Counted from the stretch's first letter, positions 33,883 through 43,429 are shown. The stretch: DNA of 64,000 nucleotides from VAZQ01 sp035293945 (GCA_035293945.1 DATGLV010000045.1:181021-245020); one strand, 5' to 3'. The notes: generated by a model from the letters alone, not told the origin. Made by a program: numbers and translations.

Positions 33883-34638
33883 CTATTCCGGAATCCCATT
33901 CGCGACAAACAGCGCCCGGCCATCCGCCGAAGCCAGATACGCGAGGAACGCCTTGGCGGCATCTGGGCTCGGCGCGATCGCAACCACTGCGGCGCTGTAA
34001 TTCGCGTAGTTCTGGATCTCCGCCGGCAGCGGACCGACCAGACGCAATCCCCGATCGCGATAGCCAAGGATGTCGGTGATGCCGCCGAAGCCGAATTCCT
34101 TGGCCTTGCCTTCCATGAGATGATGCATCACGGCGGTGCCGTCCCAGAGGCGGATCAGCTTGCCCTGGATCTGATCGAACACCCCGATCTTCCTCAGCAT
34201 GCCGTCGATATAGGTGCCGCTCGAAGCCGTGTTGTACACCACAGCGTCGGCACCAAGGAGTGCAGCCTTAAGGGCTGCCGTCGTCGAGACATCCGGCTGC
34301 GGTGCATCTTGGCGTGCCACCACGCCGACACCGACCCTCCCGAGATGCATCTGAGCGTCGGCGAGGACCTTGCCGGCCTTGGTGAGCTCGGCAACGACTC
34401 CGGGCGAGGACACGATGATGTCGCCGGCTTCGCCGCCGGCGACGCGCTTGCCCAGGTCGACCGGCGGCTCATAGGTGAACTTGACCTCAGTGCCGGTCCG
34501 CTGACGGAAGACTTCGGCAGCGGCATTGAGTCCCGGCCGCATCCCGCCTGCGGCCAGGACCTTGAGCTCGGCCGCTGGCGCGGTGCCGGAAAACGCGATG
34601 AGGACGGTTAACGCGGCGGCGAAGCGAAGCTTGTTCAT
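33883..34638 (-). CDS. ModA-like solute-binding protein (paralog 3)
   Basis: 251 residues, GAGGTCCCGA upstream of ATG 34638, signal peptide ending at GTAPAAE. Family segments 'LKVLAAGGMRPGLNAAAEVF', 'RVAGGEAGDIIVSSPGVVAE', 'YNTASSGTYIDGMLRKIGVF', 'FGFGGITDILGYRDRGLRLV', 'QNYANYSAAVVAIAPSPDAA' and 'FLAYLASADGRALFVANG' match the paralog at 19902 closely. No modB/modC. Divergent from the carboxypeptidase-regulatory/Vgb gene at 34870. Ligand unknown. Confidence 0.82.
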   Translation of the reverse strand: MNKLRFAAALTVLIAFSGTAPAAELKVLAAGGMRPGLNAAAEVFRQRTGTEVKFTYEPPVDLGKRVAGGEAGDIIVSSPGVVAELTKAGKVLADAQMHLGRVGVGVVARQDAPQPDVSTTAALKAALLGADAVVYNTASSGTYIDGMLRKIGVFDQIQGKLIRLWDGTAVMHHLMEGKAKEFGFGGITDILGYRDRGLRLVGPLPAEIQNYANYSAAVVAIAPSPDAAKAFLAYLASADGRALFVANGIPE

Positions 34639-34869
34639 TCGGGACCTCTACGCTGTGCGATCGAGCATGCCCGGATCTTACAGTCCGCTAGGAGGTCTGT
34701 CCCATCCGACCGGCGCGGGCGGCTCGATCGCAGGCGAAAGCCAAGTTCCCCTTATATCGGGGTTTCGTTATAATTTGCGCCGGAGCCCCTTGGGCCAGCC
34801 GGCGACCGGGCCCCGCAGTCCTCGAGCGCGACGGACTTGCGGCAGACTTGAAGACTGACAGGAGCAATC

Positions 34870-36468
34870 ATGCGTTCCACGAAAATCCGCTTGGCGGAAA
34901 AAACCTTCGCCTCCTTGGCTGTTACGGTCGGTCTCGCATCGACCGCAATCGGGGCGAGCATCACGGGCAGCGTGACCGGGCCCGACGGCAAGCCGTTCAT
35001 GGGCGCTTTCGTGGTCGCCGAGAACGCACAGAACAAGATAACCTTCAACGTGCTTTCTGACGAGCAGGGCCATTATCACGTCAACAATCTGCCGGCGGCG
35101 ACCTACACGCTGAAGATCACCGCCATCGGCTACAAGAGCGATCCGCGTCCCGACGTGCAGCTCGCCGCGGATGCCAAGGCAAGCTTCGACTTCGCGCTGC
35201 AGAAGACCCCGGTCCGCTGGGGCGACCTCAACACCTACCAGGGCCGGCAGCTGCTGCCGAAGACCGCCAACCACGATCTCTCCTACAAGGATCCGTTCTT
35301 CACCACCTGCCTGCAATCGTGCCATTCGTTTCAGACCCGCATGACGCCGACCGCTTTCGACGAGAACGGCTGGCGCGCGCGCGTGCAATATATGCGCGAC
35401 AGCATGGGGGCGGGCGGCGGCCACATGACGGATCAGACGGTGGAGGATTTCACGGCCTTCCTGACGCAAGCCTTCGGGCCCGACTCCAAGAAGCCGAAGT
35501 CGCCGGAAGATATGCCGCAATACAAATCGTTGGTGCGGCCGTTCAGCCCGTCGGCCATGAACATCGCCTATGTGGAATACGACTTCCATGGCGACAACGG
35601 CCTCGGTCCGTGGAGCGCGGTCGAGGACAAGGACGGGATGATGTGGATCCCCTATTACGGGCGCGGCAACGAGGTGGTGCGACTCAATCCGAAGACCGCC
35701 GAGCTCACGCGCTTCCCGCTGCCTTTCTCGCGCACCGCCGGCGTCCACTCGGTCATTCCCTCGCCCGATGGCACCGTCTGGCTCACTGAAGCTTCGCTCG
35801 GCCGCATCGCGCAGCTCAACCCCGCCACCGGGCAATACACCGAGTATCAGAACACGCCGCTGCCGGACGGCAAGCGCACCGGCTCGCACACGATTCGGGT
35901 GGACGAGCACGGCATGGTGTGGGTGAGCGGCGGTCCGGCAATCTCGGAATTCGATCCGAAGACCGAGCAGTTCAAGCACTTCGATGTCGGTGGCACGTAC
36001 GGGAATGTGCGCGGCCAGAACGGGGACGAATGGTTCACCTCATTCGTGGAGGACGGCCCGATCGCACGCGTCACGCAGGATGGCGTGCTCACCAAGTTCT
36101 ATCCGCCCACCAAAGGCAAGCCGCAGCGCCTGCAGGTGGATTCCGACGGCATCGTCTGGTTCACCGAGCGTCGCGGCGGCAAGATCGGCCGGCTCGACCC
36201 CAAGACCGGCGAGATCAAGGAGTTCCAGCTGCCTGGTCCGGAGCCGAGCCCCTACGCGATCGGCATCGATCGCGACCACATGATCTGGTACTCCTCGCAT
36301 GAGCAGGACACGCTCGGGCGCTTCGATCCCAAGACCGGCCAAGTGACGGAATATCCGTTCCCGCATTCGGAAATCGCGATGCGGGAGTTCTTCCTCGATT
36401 CACAGGGCCGCATGTGGTACGCGAGCTCGGTCAACAACAAGGTCGGGTACTTCTACTACAACAATTAA
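34870..36468 (+). CDS. Secreted Ig-fold / CX3CH haem-like / Vgb-type beta-propeller protein
   Basis: 532 residues, GGAG upstream of ATG 34870, signal peptide ending at STAIGA. Domain order: carboxypeptidase-regulatory Ig-fold at about 30-112 ('ITGSVTGPDGKPFMGAFVVA'); a small helical domain at about 125-205 with Cys147-LQS-Cys151-His152, like a c-type haem site but with three spacer residues; then a streptogramin-lyase (Vgb)-like propeller at about 215-530 with blades such as 'GTVWLTEASLGRIAQLNPAT' and 'GIVWFTERRGGKIGRLDPKT'. Likely a periplasmic electron-transfer or sensor propeller; Vgb lyase chemistry is not implied. Neighbours are a ModA-like gene and the GlcG/GQW pair. Confidence 0.8.
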   Translation: MRSTKIRLAEKTFASLAVTVGLASTAIGASITGSVTGPDGKPFMGAFVVAENAQNKITFNVLSDEQGHYHVNNLPAATYTLKITAIGYKSDPRPDVQLAADAKASFDFALQKTPVRWGDLNTYQGRQLLPKTANHDLSYKDPFFTTCLQSCHSFQTRMTPTAFDENGWRARVQYMRDSMGAGGGHMTDQTVEDFTAFLTQAFGPDSKKPKSPEDMPQYKSLVRPFSPSAMNIAYVEYDFHGDNGLGPWSAVEDKDGMMWIPYYGRGNEVVRLNPKTAELTRFPLPFSRTAGVHSVIPSPDGTVWLTEASLGRIAQLNPATGQYTEYQNTPLPDGKRTGSHTIRVDEHGMVWVSGGPAISEFDPKTEQFKHFDVGGTYGNVRGQNGDEWFTSFVEDGPIARVTQDGVLTKFYPPTKGKPQRLQVDSDGIVWFTERRGGKIGRLDPKTGEIKEFQLPGPEPSPYAIGIDRDHMIWYSSHEQDTLGRFDPKTGQVTEYPFPHSEIAMREFFLDSQGRMWYASSVNNKVGYFYYNN

Positions 36469-36481
36469 ACTACACTTGGAG

Positions 36482-36584
36482 TCATGCCCGGCTTAATGCT
36501 GCTTAATGCCGGGCATCCACGTCTTGCTTTGAGCTGAAGCAGGGCGTGGATGGCCGGGACAAGCCAGGACAAGCCCGGCCATGA
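36482..36584. repeat. Intergenic repeat, family D (copy 2), terminator-like
   Basis: ATGCCCGGC (36484-36492) pairs with GCCGGGCAT (36508-36516) just after the propeller gene stop. A larger GTCATGCCCGG/CCCGGCCATGAC pair spans the element. Lies between convergent genes. Confidence 0.55.
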
Positions 36585-36599
36585 CGTATGCGAGAGGCC

Positions 36600-37190
36600 T
36601 CACTGCGTCCGCTGCACATCCGGCAAGAGCGCCGGCTGCGGGCCGATCACCTTGGTGAGCGCGCGCCAGGCGCAGATCTCGTCGCTCCATTCCGGCGGCT
36701 TGGGCGCCGAGCCGCCGACCCCGATGGCGCCGATGAACTGGTTGCCGTTGATCACGATCGGCAGGCCGCCCGCATTGGCGAAATTGCCGAACGAATATTG
36801 GCGCAGCTCGGAGGAACGGCCTTGCAGCACGGCGTTCATGGTCGCCTTGCTGGGCTGGCGCGTGTTGAGCACGGTGCGCGCCTTCATCATCGCGGTGTCG
36901 ATGTTGATCTTGTTCTGGCCGTCCATGCGGTACATGTAGACCGGCTCGCCGAACTGATCGATGATCGCGACGCTGACCTTCACGCCCTGCTTGGTGGCTT
37001 CGTCGATGCAGGCCTTGCTGATCGCTTCCGCGGTCGCAATGTTGATCTCGTTCTGCTCCAGGATGGTCTTGGTCGCATCGCCGCGAATGACGAACTGCGT
37101 CCCGTCCTCGGCGCGGCCTGGGCCGGCGCCCAGAAGCGCCGTGGCGGCCACCGCCGCCAGCAATCCAATCGGAATTTTTCCAAGTGTCAT
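36600..37190 (-). CDS. Secreted GlcG/HbpS-like (DUF336) protein, copy 1
   Basis: 196 residues, CGGAGGAAATG upstream of ATG 37190, signal peptide ending near GPGRAE. GlcG/HbpS fold: 'INIATAEAISKACIDEATKQ', 'VKVSVAIIDQFGEPVYMYRM', 'NIDTAMMKARTVLNTRQPSK', 'LPIVINGNQFIGAIGVGG' and a C-terminal Trp-rich tail 'PPEWSDEICAWRALTKVIG' that the two copies at 45 kb lack. Some family members bind haem or cobalamin; conserved residues for this are not clear here. Divergent from GQW gene K2 with 162 nt between starts, so the two probably share a control region. Confidence 0.85.
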   Translation of the reverse strand: MTLGKIPIGLLAAVAATALLGAGPGRAEDGTQFVIRGDATKTILEQNEINIATAEAISKACIDEATKQGVKVSVAIIDQFGEPVYMYRMDGQNKINIDTAMMKARTVLNTRQPSKATMNAVLQGRSSELRQYSFGNFANAGGLPIVINGNQFIGAIGVGGSAPKPPEWSDEICAWRALTKVIGPQPALLPDVQRTQ

Positions 37191-37352
37191 GGTTCATTTC
37201 CTCCGAACGCGATGCTCGGCTATCGGCATCGGCGACAATTTGCCTGATCGGGGAGACGGTTACAACGCTCTTTCCGACCGTCTTCGCGCGCGGCCGCAAC
37301 TGGTGTAGCCTCGCCGCAATAAGCAAAAAGTCGGCACAAAGGGAGGATGTCG

Positions 37353-38237
37353 ATGCTTCAGAGCAGATTCGGCGCCCTGGCACTGTGGGCGACATCATTG
37401 GCGGCGGTTTTGGGAGTGAGCGCGCTGGGCTTCGCCGCAACCGCAGCCCCGCCGGAAGATTGGTACGGCGGCAAGTACCCGGACTGGCGCGGACAGTGGA
37501 ACCGCCAGCGCGTGCCGGGGATCCCCGGCCAGCCCTCGTTTGATCCCAACAAGCCGTGGGGCCTCGGTCAACAGGCGCCGCTCACACCCGAATATCAGGC
37601 GGTGCTCGAGGCCAACCTCAAGTCCCAGCGCGAAGGCGGGTTCTTCGACTGGCTCGGCTCCTCCTGCCGCGGCTTCGGCATGCCGCTCATCACTTACGCG
37701 TTCCAGCCGCTGGAATTCATCGTCACCCCGGAGACCACCTACATCCTGGTCGATTGGGTCGAGCACACCCGCCGCGTCTACACCGACGGACGCGACTTTC
37801 CGTTCGAGATCGAGCCGACGCTGGTCGGCTATTCGATCGGCAGGTGGCTTGATACGACCGGCACCGGCAAATACGACACGCTCGAGATCGAGACCCGCGG
37901 TCCGTTCAAGGGCCCGCGGCACTACGATGCGTCAGGGGTGCCGTTGCACCATGACAACATGTCGATCTTCAAGGAGCGCATCTACCTCGACAAGAACGAT
38001 AAGACCATCATGCACAACGAGATCACCGTGGTTGATCATGCGCTGACGCGGCCTTGGACCGTCACCCGCGGCTATGTGCGCAACTCCGATCCGCGTCCAG
38101 ATTGGCCGGAGTTCATTTGCGCGGAAGGCAACGGCCATGTGGCGATCGGCAAGGAGAACTACTTCATGAGCGCCGATGGTTTGCTGATGCCCTCACGCAA
38201 GGGCCAGAAGCCGCCGGACACCAGGTATTTCAAGTAG
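37353..38237 (+). CDS. Secreted protein of the unnamed GQW family (paralog K2)
   Basis: 294 residues. The GGGAGG site abuts ATG 37347, so ATG 37353 is the better start. Signal peptide ends near LGFAATAAP. Shared family marks: 'KYPDWRGQWNRQRVPGIPGQ', 'GLGQQAPLTPEYQAVLEANL', 'TRRVYTDGRDFP', 'GYSIGRWLDTTGTGKYDTLE', 'ETRGPFKGPRHYDASGVPLH', 'KTIMHNEITVVDHALTRPWT' and 'SADGLLMPSRKGQKPPDTRY'. Two conserved Cys are kept (C-R-GFGMP and the F-I-C-A-E-G site). Divergent from a GlcG-like gene; a family E repeat follows. Function unknown. Confidence 0.8.
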   Translation: MLQSRFGALALWATSLAAVLGVSALGFAATAAPPEDWYGGKYPDWRGQWNRQRVPGIPGQPSFDPNKPWGLGQQAPLTPEYQAVLEANLKSQREGGFFDWLGSSCRGFGMPLITYAFQPLEFIVTPETTYILVDWVEHTRRVYTDGRDFPFEIEPTLVGYSIGRWLDTTGTGKYDTLEIETRGPFKGPRHYDASGVPLHHDNMSIFKERIYLDKNDKTIMHNEITVVDHALTRPWTVTRGYVRNSDPRPDWPEFICAEGNGHVAIGKENYFMSADGLLMPSRKGQKPPDTRYFK

Positions 38238-38258
38238 GGCCATCAGCAAACATCGTCC

Positions 38259-38375
38259 TCATCCTGAGGAGGCCAGCGCGCTTGCGCTGGCCGTCTCGAA
38301 GGATGGATGCAAGCTAGTAGCTTGTGGTCATGGTTCGAGACGTGCCGGCCAAACGGCCCGCACTCCTCACCATGA
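38259..38375. repeat. Intergenic repeat, family E (copy 2)
   Basis: 'CATCCTGAGGAGGCCAGCGC' with a GCGCTTGCGC stem, 'TGGTCATGGTTCGAGACG' and 'ACTCCTCACCATGAGGCC'. CATCCTGAGGA at the left and TCCTCACCATGAGG at the right are partly complementary. Lies between convergent K2 and TPR genes. Confidence 0.55.
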
Positions 38376-38387
38376 GGCCATAGATCC

Positions 38388-39914
38388 TTACTCGCAACTG
38401 AAATCCCCGCCGCTCGTCGGCTTGCATTGCGCCGGCCAGCCGCGCGCGGTCCAGTAGTCGACCAGGCCGAGGTCGCGCGCGAGCGTCTTGAAGCGCGCGG
38501 TCTTGCGCACCGCCGCATAGGTCGGATGCCAGAACCAGGTGGTCGAGATCGGCTGGAAGTAGTTGCCCTTGATCTCATCCTCGTAGAACTCGAGCACACG
38601 CTCCGGCGCTCCGACATGCACGTAGGCGAAACTCAGATTGCCGAGCCGCGGCAGCTCGGCAGGCGCCGCCGCTTTTGCGGGCGCGGAATCGAGTATCTTG
38701 GCCGCCGCCTCGGTCATGCCGGGCGGATAGTTCGCGGCGGGCATTTCGCGGATCGCGACCGCGGCGTCGTGGTAGCGGCCGGCTGAGGCCAGCACCAGCG
38801 CGAGCTCGAGCGTGCGTCCCGGTCGGAACGGCTCGAGCATTGCGATCGCCTTGTCGGTGTCGCCGTCGAGCCAAACAATCTCCGCGGTATCGGCCGTGTA
38901 GTTGATGATCGATTGCTCGATCGCCTGCAGGTGATCGCGCATGGCGAGCGATTCCTGGATGCGTCCCATCGCGGCCAGGAATTGACTCAAGCCATGCAGC
39001 CCGTCGGCCTGGTTGGGGTTGAGCGCGAGCGCCTCTTTGAAGGCATCCTCCGCCGCAAGCATCCGTCGCTGCACCAGGTTGGCATAGCCGAGCGCGACGA
39101 AGGCATCGGCGCTCTTGGGATCGAGTGCGGTCGCGTGCTTGGCGAGCGCCTCGCTGCGCGGGATCACGCGGTCGACAATTCTGTGCTCCTCCTCCGGCAT
39201 GCCGCCGCGCAGCGACGGCGCAAACAGCGGGGTGAGCGCGTAGTCATAAGCCAGCAGCGCCGCCGCGGGCGCGAAATCCGGATCGCGCATCACCGATTGC
39301 TCGAGAAATACCGCGGCATCGCCGAGCGCCTTGCCGCCGCGCTCACGCGCAGCGACCTTGCCGCGCAGAAAATTCAAATAGGCGTCGAAATCGCGGGTGC
39401 GGCTGCGCACCAGCATCTCGCCGGGGCGCAAAGGAATTTTCAATGCGGCGGCAATCTTCTGTGCAATGTCCTCCTCGAGATCGAAAATGTTGGCGCGCTC
39501 GGCATCATATTCCTTCGACCAGAGCGCGGTGCCGTCGTTGGCCGCGACCAGGCGGACGTTCATGCGCACGCGCTCGGCCGAGAGATGCGCCGAGCCCTGT
39601 ACCAGGTAGCCGGCGTTGAGCGCCGCGCCGATGGCGTTGATCTCGCGGACGGACGCCGGCAGCCGAAACACCGACGAGCGTGCCACCACGTCGAGCCCGT
39701 GCACGGAGGCAAGCGCCGAGGCGATTTCATCGGTCATACCGCTGGCGAAGAAATCCTGCGCCGCATCCCCGGAGCCGTTCGCCAGCGGCAGCACCGCGAT
39801 GCTGGGCGCTTTCGCGGCAGAAATCTGCGCGCCTGCGGGTGCGAACCCAATGCTCAGCACGAGCACCGCAGCGCCCGCGCACCATCGTGTCAGTATTGCT
39901 GGTATTCTCGTCAT
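38388..39914 (-). CDS. Secreted TolB-like/TPR protein
   Basis: 508 residues from ATG 39914, signal peptide ending at APAGAQ. The N-terminal domain 'SIAVLPLANGSGDAAQDFFA' with 'GMTDEIASALASVHGLDVVA' and 'RMNVRLVAANDGTALWSKEY' is the TolB-like module often fused to adenylate cyclases and TPRs. The C-terminal half carries TPR repeats, for example 'ADAFVALGYANLVQRRMLAA' and 'DAFKEALALNPNQADGLHGL'. No cyclase domain is present. In the soil genomes where such proteins occur they are uncharacterised; peptidoglycan or protein-complex binding is possible. It stands alone between repeats and a gene-free stretch. Confidence 0.75.
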   Translation of the reverse strand: MTRIPAILTRWCAGAAVLVLSIGFAPAGAQISAAKAPSIAVLPLANGSGDAAQDFFASGMTDEIASALASVHGLDVVARSSVFRLPASVREINAIGAALNAGYLVQGSAHLSAERVRMNVRLVAANDGTALWSKEYDAERANIFDLEEDIAQKIAAALKIPLRPGEMLVRSRTRDFDAYLNFLRGKVAARERGGKALGDAAVFLEQSVMRDPDFAPAAALLAYDYALTPLFAPSLRGGMPEEEHRIVDRVIPRSEALAKHATALDPKSADAFVALGYANLVQRRMLAAEDAFKEALALNPNQADGLHGLSQFLAAMGRIQESLAMRDHLQAIEQSIINYTADTAEIVWLDGDTDKAIAMLEPFRPGRTLELALVLASAGRYHDAAVAIREMPAANYPPGMTEAAAKILDSAPAKAAAPAELPRLGNLSFAYVHVGAPERVLEFYEDEIKGNYFQPISTTWFWHPTYAAVRKTARFKTLARDLGLVDYWTARGWPAQCKPTSGGDFSCE

Positions 39915-40215
39915 CTTCCGCGCCCTGCTCCCGTGGGGATGCAAATTGTAGCATGGAGGACACGGCACGGCCCATCCCGCAATGCACACATCCCATGGAC
40001 TCGGGCAGGGAGGCGAGCGGGCGGGAAAACCAATCTAAGTTGGCGCGACGACCGTACCACTGCGCGGGCGGAGCCCGTTAAACAGCGGTAACTATTCACC
40101 AAGGCAACCAATTACCGAAATGTATGCGCACGGAGATGCTCCGGTCAGGCTCGGGGCCGATATTCCTATGCGACGATGCGGATTGCTGCATCAACAAATC
40201 ACAGAGGAGACGACC
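39915..40215. other. Gene-free stretch
   Basis: About 300 bases between divergent genes. No credible ORF, RNA or repeat seen; presumed promoter region for the TPR gene and the small secreted gene. Confidence 0.4.
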
Positions 40216-40467
40216 ATGCGTGCCAACAAAACCTTGATCGCGCTTTCGGCGGCTGCGGCTCTCGGCGTTTGTGGTATCTCATCCGCGGCGCTTGCTAATG
40301 ATTCCGGCGAGAACAACCAGGGCGGCTCCGTGATGCCGGGCAGCATGGTGGGCGTGAACCCGGTCTACCATCCGTATTGGTTCGGCTCGCCGGCAAGTGC
40401 CCGCAATGCCTACGGGTATGCGACCCCTGAGCACAAGATCCGCCGGACCGAGCCGCGCAACCGCTGA
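40216..40467 (+). CDS. Small secreted protein, intact copy of a duplicated gene
   Basis: 83 residues, GAGGAGACGACC before the ATG, signal peptide ending at SSAALAND. The mature 60-residue part is 'DSGENNQGGSVMPGSMVGVN' then 'PVYHPYWFGSPASARNAYGY' and a basic tail ending RRTEPRNR. No family recognised. A broken second copy of this gene lies at 43231-43407 within a direct repeat, so this is the functional one. Confidence 0.7.
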   Translation: MRANKTLIALSAAAALGVCGISSAALANDSGENNQGGSVMPGSMVGVNPVYHPYWFGSPASARNAYGYATPEHKIRRTEPRNR

Positions 40468-40800
40468 GACGGAGCTAATAAATCCGTCCAGAGCAAATCG
40501 GCTGACAGCTGAGCATTTCCTATCGGTGTGCCTTGCGCCGGACCCAGCGGAGCCGGCCGGCCAGCCGCTTGTTGAGTCATACCGCTGCCTTCGGACGCAG
40601 ACGGCATCGACGCTGCAAACGTGCTGTGCGCTTCTGCGAAGCGGCGCAAGGCTCCACGTGGTCACTCGAGCACGCTCACCACATAGGCCTGCCCAAGCAA
40701 ATAAGTAGAGATGCCAATACTCCGAGCGTGAAGCGCGGCCGCTGAAGTGCACGTAATTCCTGAATCCGCAGCAATTTGCCCGGGAAAAATTCATCGCCGC
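40289..40800 (+). repeat. Direct repeat flanking the porin gene, copy 1
   Basis: About 510 bases matching 43231-43740 in the same orientation, with point changes and small indels. Examples: 'AATGATTCCGGCGAGAACA', 'TATGCGACCCC' then 'GAGCACAAGATCCGCCGGAC', 'AATCGGCTGACAGCTGAGCA', 'CGGTGTGCCTTGCGCCGG'. It covers most of the small secreted gene and the opposed DUF805 remnant. Confidence 0.8.
40480..40794 (-). pseudogene. DUF805 membrane protein remnant, copy 1
   Basis: From ATG 40794 the frame reads 'FRNYVHFSGRASRSEYWHLY' then 'LFAWAGL', the DUF805 N-terminus. Further on 'VRRQRYDSTSGWP' matches the family's VRRLHD-x-x-RSGWW, and in another frame 'AQGTPIGNAQLSADL' matches the closing GT-x-G-x-N-x-FG-x-DP. 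The frame changes and missing membrane helices show it is decayed. Overlaps the direct repeat; a second remnant is at 43430-43730. Confidence 0.55.
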
Positions 40801-40904
40801 CTTACGGTAGCGCCGCGGCGGGCGCAAACTCCGCTCTGAGGAGGAACGGGATGGCAGGAGGGAAAGCGAGGCGCGTACGCGCGACGCCGCACGGCTAAGG
40901 CGCC

Positions 40905-43119
40905 TCAGTTGAGCTTCAGGCTCAGCGCGGTGCGCACCAGGTCGGTGGTCAGGTGACCTGTCGTGACGGTTTGGACGCCGCTGCCGGAGCCGACTTCGAT
41001 CTCGGTCTCGGCACTGCTCCCGGCATCGGCGAAGTCGTAATGGAGGTACTCGACGCGCATCAGCCAGTCGCTGTCCCACAGCCTGGTCTCTGTGCCCGCG
41101 CCCGCGACCCAGCCGACCCTCCAGGTTGGCGACCAGCCGCCGTTCACGCCGTTGCCGGACAACGCATCCAGATCGAATTGATTCAAACGGGTCCAGGCAA
41201 GGCCGCCGGTGCCATAGAGAAGCACATTGGGCCAAGGCAGAAAGCCGATCCGGCTCCGGGCCGATCCGAGGAGATTGAACCTGTCGGTATGGGTGACGGT
41301 TTCATCTCCCAGGAGCGAGACATCGGTGGTCGCGCCGCGGATATCGGTGGTCGAGAGGTCGAATTCGAGGCCGGCAACGAGATCGCCCAACTGCCAGTTG
41401 GCGCCGGCCTGGAAACCCGCCAGATAGCCCCTCGAGGGAATGCTCGACTGGCCGATCGGATCGTTGGAAAAGGTGAATAAGCCACTTCCGGTAAGGACCG
41501 TGGTCTCTGTGACCGGGTCACGGCTCCAGCCGTAGCCGGCATGACCGCCCACATAGAAACCGCTCCAGCTCCGCGCGGGCGGCGCCTTGAGCCGCATGGC
41601 CTTGACCGGCATCGCTACTCGGGTCGACCCGGCGGTGCTCCGATCTTCCTCGAATTTGTAGCTGAGGCCGCCGCGCACTGCATCGATCGAGATGTCGCTC
41701 GAAGCGAGAGTGACGAAACCCGGAACCGTCGTATCGAAGCCGTTGCCGGAATCGCCGAAGTCATAGTGGAGATATTCGACGCGGGCGAGCCAGCTGCTAC
41801 TGCCCAGCCGGAATTCACCGCCAGCGCCTGCTACCCAGCCGAGCCGCCAGCCGACATTCGTATTGGATGTTGTGAGGGTGGTAACGCCTCCAGCAATCTC
41901 GGTCTCGTCAGAGCTCTGGGTGAGATGCGTCCACGCCAGGCCGGCCGTGCCATAGAGCATTATGTCGGGCCGAACCAAATAACCTAGGCGAGCCCGGCCG
42001 GAAGCGAGCAGCTCGAAGCTATCCTGGCTGGTGATGGTGTCGGTTCCGGGCGGTCCGCCCGTCAGGGCGGCGGTGCTGGTGGAGGAACCCTTGACGCCAG
42101 TGCCGGAAAGATCGAGCTCCAGCCCGCCCACCCAAGTGCCCTTCTGCCAGTTGGCGCCGGCTTGAAATCCGCCAATGACACCGCGCGAATCGAAACCGCC
42201 GACCGTTACGTTCCCGCTGTCCCCCATGCCGGGTTCGTAGAACGGGTCGCGCCCCCAGCCGTAGCCGGCATGGCCGCCGACATAAAATCCACTCCAGCTC
42301 CAAAGGGCCGCCGGTGTCGCCTTGAAAGGCGTCGCTATCGCGCCGGCGCCTGAGCTCCCGAGCCCCCCGCCCAGGCCGAGCTTATAGTCGAGCCCGGCGC
42401 GCACGACATCGGCTGTCAGATTGCCGCTGCTGCTCGATTCGCCATTGCTCGCGGTGAAGGTGCTCGACTTGCCGAACTCATAGTGCAGGTATTCGAGCCG
42501 CGCCGACCAGTTGCTGTCCCAGAGGCGCGCCTCGGCGCCAGCGCCGACGACAGTGCCAAGTCGCCAAGTCGGAGTAGCGCTGTCCTCGGTGAGAATTGAA
42601 ACGGGGGTGCCGAGAAATGTCGTGACCCCCGAGCTATCGAAAGATTGCACGAGCCGGCTCCAGGCCGGCCCCCCCCGTCACGTAGACGAGCAAGCCGGGC
42701 CAAGGCAGGTACCCGAGTCGTGCACGTGCTGAGCCGAGCCAGTCGAACCTGTCGGCGTAGCTCGCCGTCCAGTTGGTCACCGCCGGAGCGGGCGCTGAAT
42801 CGGTCCCCGAAAAAGCCGATGAGCCCCTTATGCCAGCGGCCGAGAGGTCCATCTCCAGCCCACCTACCCACGCTCCCGTTTGCCAGTTCGCCCCCACCTG
42901 CAAGCCCCCGAGCCATCCGTGGGAGTCTTGGCCGGTGAGAGTCGGGCCGCTGGTCTCCTGGGTAAAGGGATCGCGGCCCCAGCCAAAGCCGCCGTGGACG
43001 CCAATATAGAAGCCGCTCCAGCTCCATATCGCGCCCGGCGCTGCCTCGCCCGCGGCTGCTGCCGGATTCGCTGCAACCAGCGCCACAAGCCCAACCGCTG
43101 TAAACCAGTTGCCCTTCAC
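40905..43119 (-). pseudogene. Triple-unit outer-membrane beta-barrel (Omp25/31-like porin), frameshifted at a G8 tract
   Basis: GTG start at 43119 with GGGGGCG upstream, signal peptide ending at NPAAAAG. Three Omp25/31-like units of about 235 residues follow, each beginning with 'SWSGFY(I/V)G-x-H-x-G(F/Y)GW-RDP' and ending near 'W-x-R-x-EYLHY-FG'. Units begin at about 43035, 42305 and 41575. In unit 1 the frame stops after 'LVYVTGGAGLEPARAIFR', while the next frame continues 'QSFDSSGVTTFLGTPVSI'. The shift lies at eight G on the coding strand (42669-42676); seven G would restore 'TGGPAWSRLVQSF'. It is either a sequencing slip, a phase-variable tract or a real break. The downstream part alone is 581 residues. 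Terminal residues 'LSLKLN' are barrel-like. Confidence 0.8.
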
Positions 43120-43230
43120 AGACCGCCCCCTGATGGCGCCGATTCAACCTACTAACATTATACCAATGAAGGCCGAGCCGGACTGTAACTGCCGGGTCAC
43201 ACTGTGCTGCAAAATCGTCGAGCGGCTCCG

Positions 43231-43407
43231 CGCTCGCAAATGATTCCGGCGAGAACACCAGGGAGGCTCCGTGATGCCGGGCAGCATGGTGGGCGTGAAC
43301 CCGCTCTACCAACCGTATTGGTTCGGCTTGCCGGCAATGCCCGCAATGCCTACGGGTATGCGACCCCGGAGCACAAGATCCGCCGGACCGAGCCGCGCAA
43401 CCGCTGA
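43231..43407 (+). pseudogene. Broken copy of the small secreted gene
   Basis: Matches codons about 25-83 of the gene at 40216. A deleted base ('GAACACCAGG' for 'GAACAACCAGG') and another near 'GGCAATGCCCGC' break the frame, and the signal-peptide part is missing. Ends identically in the RRTEPRNR codons and TGA. Confidence 0.75.
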
Positions 43408-43429
43408 GACGGGGCGAATAATCCGTCGG

